From the NCBI GenBank assembly GCA_034638255.1, contig JAWPGT010000009.1, forward strand, positions 248,001 through 312,000: DNA of 64,000 bases, in the 5' to 3' direction. Position 1 is the first letter of the stretch, and each line of letters starts with the position of its first letter. The notes beneath the pieces were generated by a model. It was given only the letters and a program-made list of their open reading frames with translations. It was not told the DNA's origin and did not search any database. The position numbers were made by a program, and so were the translations under genes. Below, one piece after another: positions 63,113 through 64,000 of the stretch. The stretch comes from Coprinus comatus. Its lineage: Eukaryota; Basidiomycota; Agaricomycetes; Agaricales; Agaricaceae.

Positions 63113-64000
63113 ATGCATCACTGCCTCCTTATTGACGATGTTTTTCATCTCATCTGTGGCCAGCTATGGAAAAATAGTGCATATGGCACTCTACGGAACC
63201 TTGCGTGCACCTGTAGATCCTTCAAAGAGTCTGCTCTTAATAGGCTTTGGTTTGAGGTCCACGCAGTTCTCGAACTGTTTCGATGTCTCCCAAAAGATCT
63301 GATAGGACGTGATTATCTGCAAAAGGACCAGTGAGTCTTTACAGTGGGTCCACCCTGATGCGTCGCGCTCAACCCTTCACATAAAAGGTTATCACCCGGC
63401 CCTTGCAGAGTTCTGAAATAAAAACTATACTCGTCGAGTTCGAGTTCTCACGTTCTAACAACGCCATGAATTCAACCCTAAAATGAGTCTTGATATTTTG
63501 AAAGTGCTCATCGACTCATTGCCTGGATGTATGGTGCCAAACTTGATGAAGTTTGAATGGTCGTTTTCGATTCATGGGCTCGCTCCATTCGATCGGCTGT
63601 TTCTCAACGAAAGTAGAAACCTTACATCGTTGATCCTACAGCTCGTTGCACCCATGGACACCGACGCATCAATCTCCTCATCGCGCTACCTCCGTCACTT
63701 CCTATTCTTCGTGAACTATGGTTGTATTCGAACACACCTCCTGCTGATCTGAGATCATACCTTCCCGCTTTCGGAACGATGGCTGCGAGATGGCCACACC
63801 TCGACACTCTGGCACTTCCGGGAGTCAATCACGATGGGCTTGTCCAAATTTCACAACTACACAATCTCATCAGTTTAACACTAGATCAAGTGACGTATCT
63901 GGACGATAGCATGTATCATGTACCCGCCACTCCTTTTCCCGTTCTCAAATCGATAAATGTTGTAAATTCGTTAACCACATTCACCAAGATTCTTCCCTGT
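63113..64000 (+). CDS. F-box/LRR-like protein, partial at window end, frame disturbed
   Basis: The ATG at 63113 (MHHCLLIDDVFHLICGQLW) starts a fungal F-box pattern with TLRNLACTCRSFKESALNRL and LFRCLPKDLI. Later segments include SLDILKVLIDSLPGCMVPNL, NLTSLILQLVAP, PSLPILRELWLYS, RWPHLDTLALP and NLISLTLDQVTYL, leucine-rich repeats of the kind found in large Agaricomycete F-box families, which recruit substrates to SCF ubiquitin ligases. The gene runs off the window. The middle (63330-63480) contains stops in all plausible joins, and the frame shifts near 63676 (one base seems missing). It may be a pseudogene or carry sequence errors. Confidence 0.6.

Overview
The window is nuclear DNA of a filamentous basidiomycete, most likely an Agaricomycete. 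Genes are dense, lie on both strands and are cut by many short introns (about 50-80 bp, GT..AG). The gene content is typical of the group: a DNMT1-type cytosine methyltransferase with BAH modules, an SSP120-like EF-hand protein, fungal Zn2Cys6 and homeobox factors, ceramide glucosyltransferase, and an F-box/LRR-like protein. No rRNA, CRISPR, plasmid or phage features were seen. Family assignments come from reading translations by eye; no database search was run.

Layout. 1-1944: gene-poor, with degenerate ~40-bp tandem repeats, a probable LTR fragment preceded by a purine tract, and a 20-bp-arm inverted repeat; it ends in a promoter with an E-box and two MluI cell-cycle boxes. 1945-14812 (+): a Mit1/Mi-2-like chromatin remodeler, a catalytically dead RNase III-fold/dsRBD protein, and a Rad5/HLTF-like SNF2-RING protein. 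14832-21935 (-): a Prm10/ThrE membrane protein and a Zn2Cys6 factor. 22166-28675: a Yop1/REEP protein, exocyst Sec3 and a homeobox protein. 28925-35517: ceramide glucosyltransferase, a tRNA-like locus, an MDR oxidoreductase and 3-methylcrotonyl-CoA carboxylase alpha. 35686-44534: DNMT1, the MAP kinase Hog1 and NADH-cytochrome b5 reductase (Mcr1). 44535-46869: a gene-poor stretch with a probable MITE, and a small secreted protein. 46870-53598: rRNA methyltransferase Bmt5, a RAMP4/Ysy6 micro-gene, an Msi1/RbAp48 WD40 protein, ATP synthase subunit e and a basic nuclear protein (Ies4-like?). 53861-64000: the very long DOP1, an SSP120-like EF-hand protein and a partial F-box gene.

Common threads. 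Several genes act on chromatin (Mit1-like remodeler, HLTF-like ATPase, DNMT1, Msi1/RbAp48, possible Ies4). They are dispersed and do not form an operon-like cluster. The Mit1-like and Msi1 genes both carry ACGCGT boxes close upstream, which would fit S-phase expression. DOP1, Sec3, Yop1 and RAMP4 serve membrane traffic or the ER; Mcr1, MCC-alpha and subunit e are mitochondrial.

Quality caveat. Conserved frames in MCC-alpha, Mcr1 (twice), DOP1 (twice) and possibly the F-box gene each need one extra base. Most of these sites lie in short homopolymers, and the other is next to a single base that doubling would repair. This looks like uncorrected homopolymer undercalling in the assembly more than real gene decay. 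The most biologically unusual item is the pseudo-RNase III/dsRBD gene at 8562-9941.
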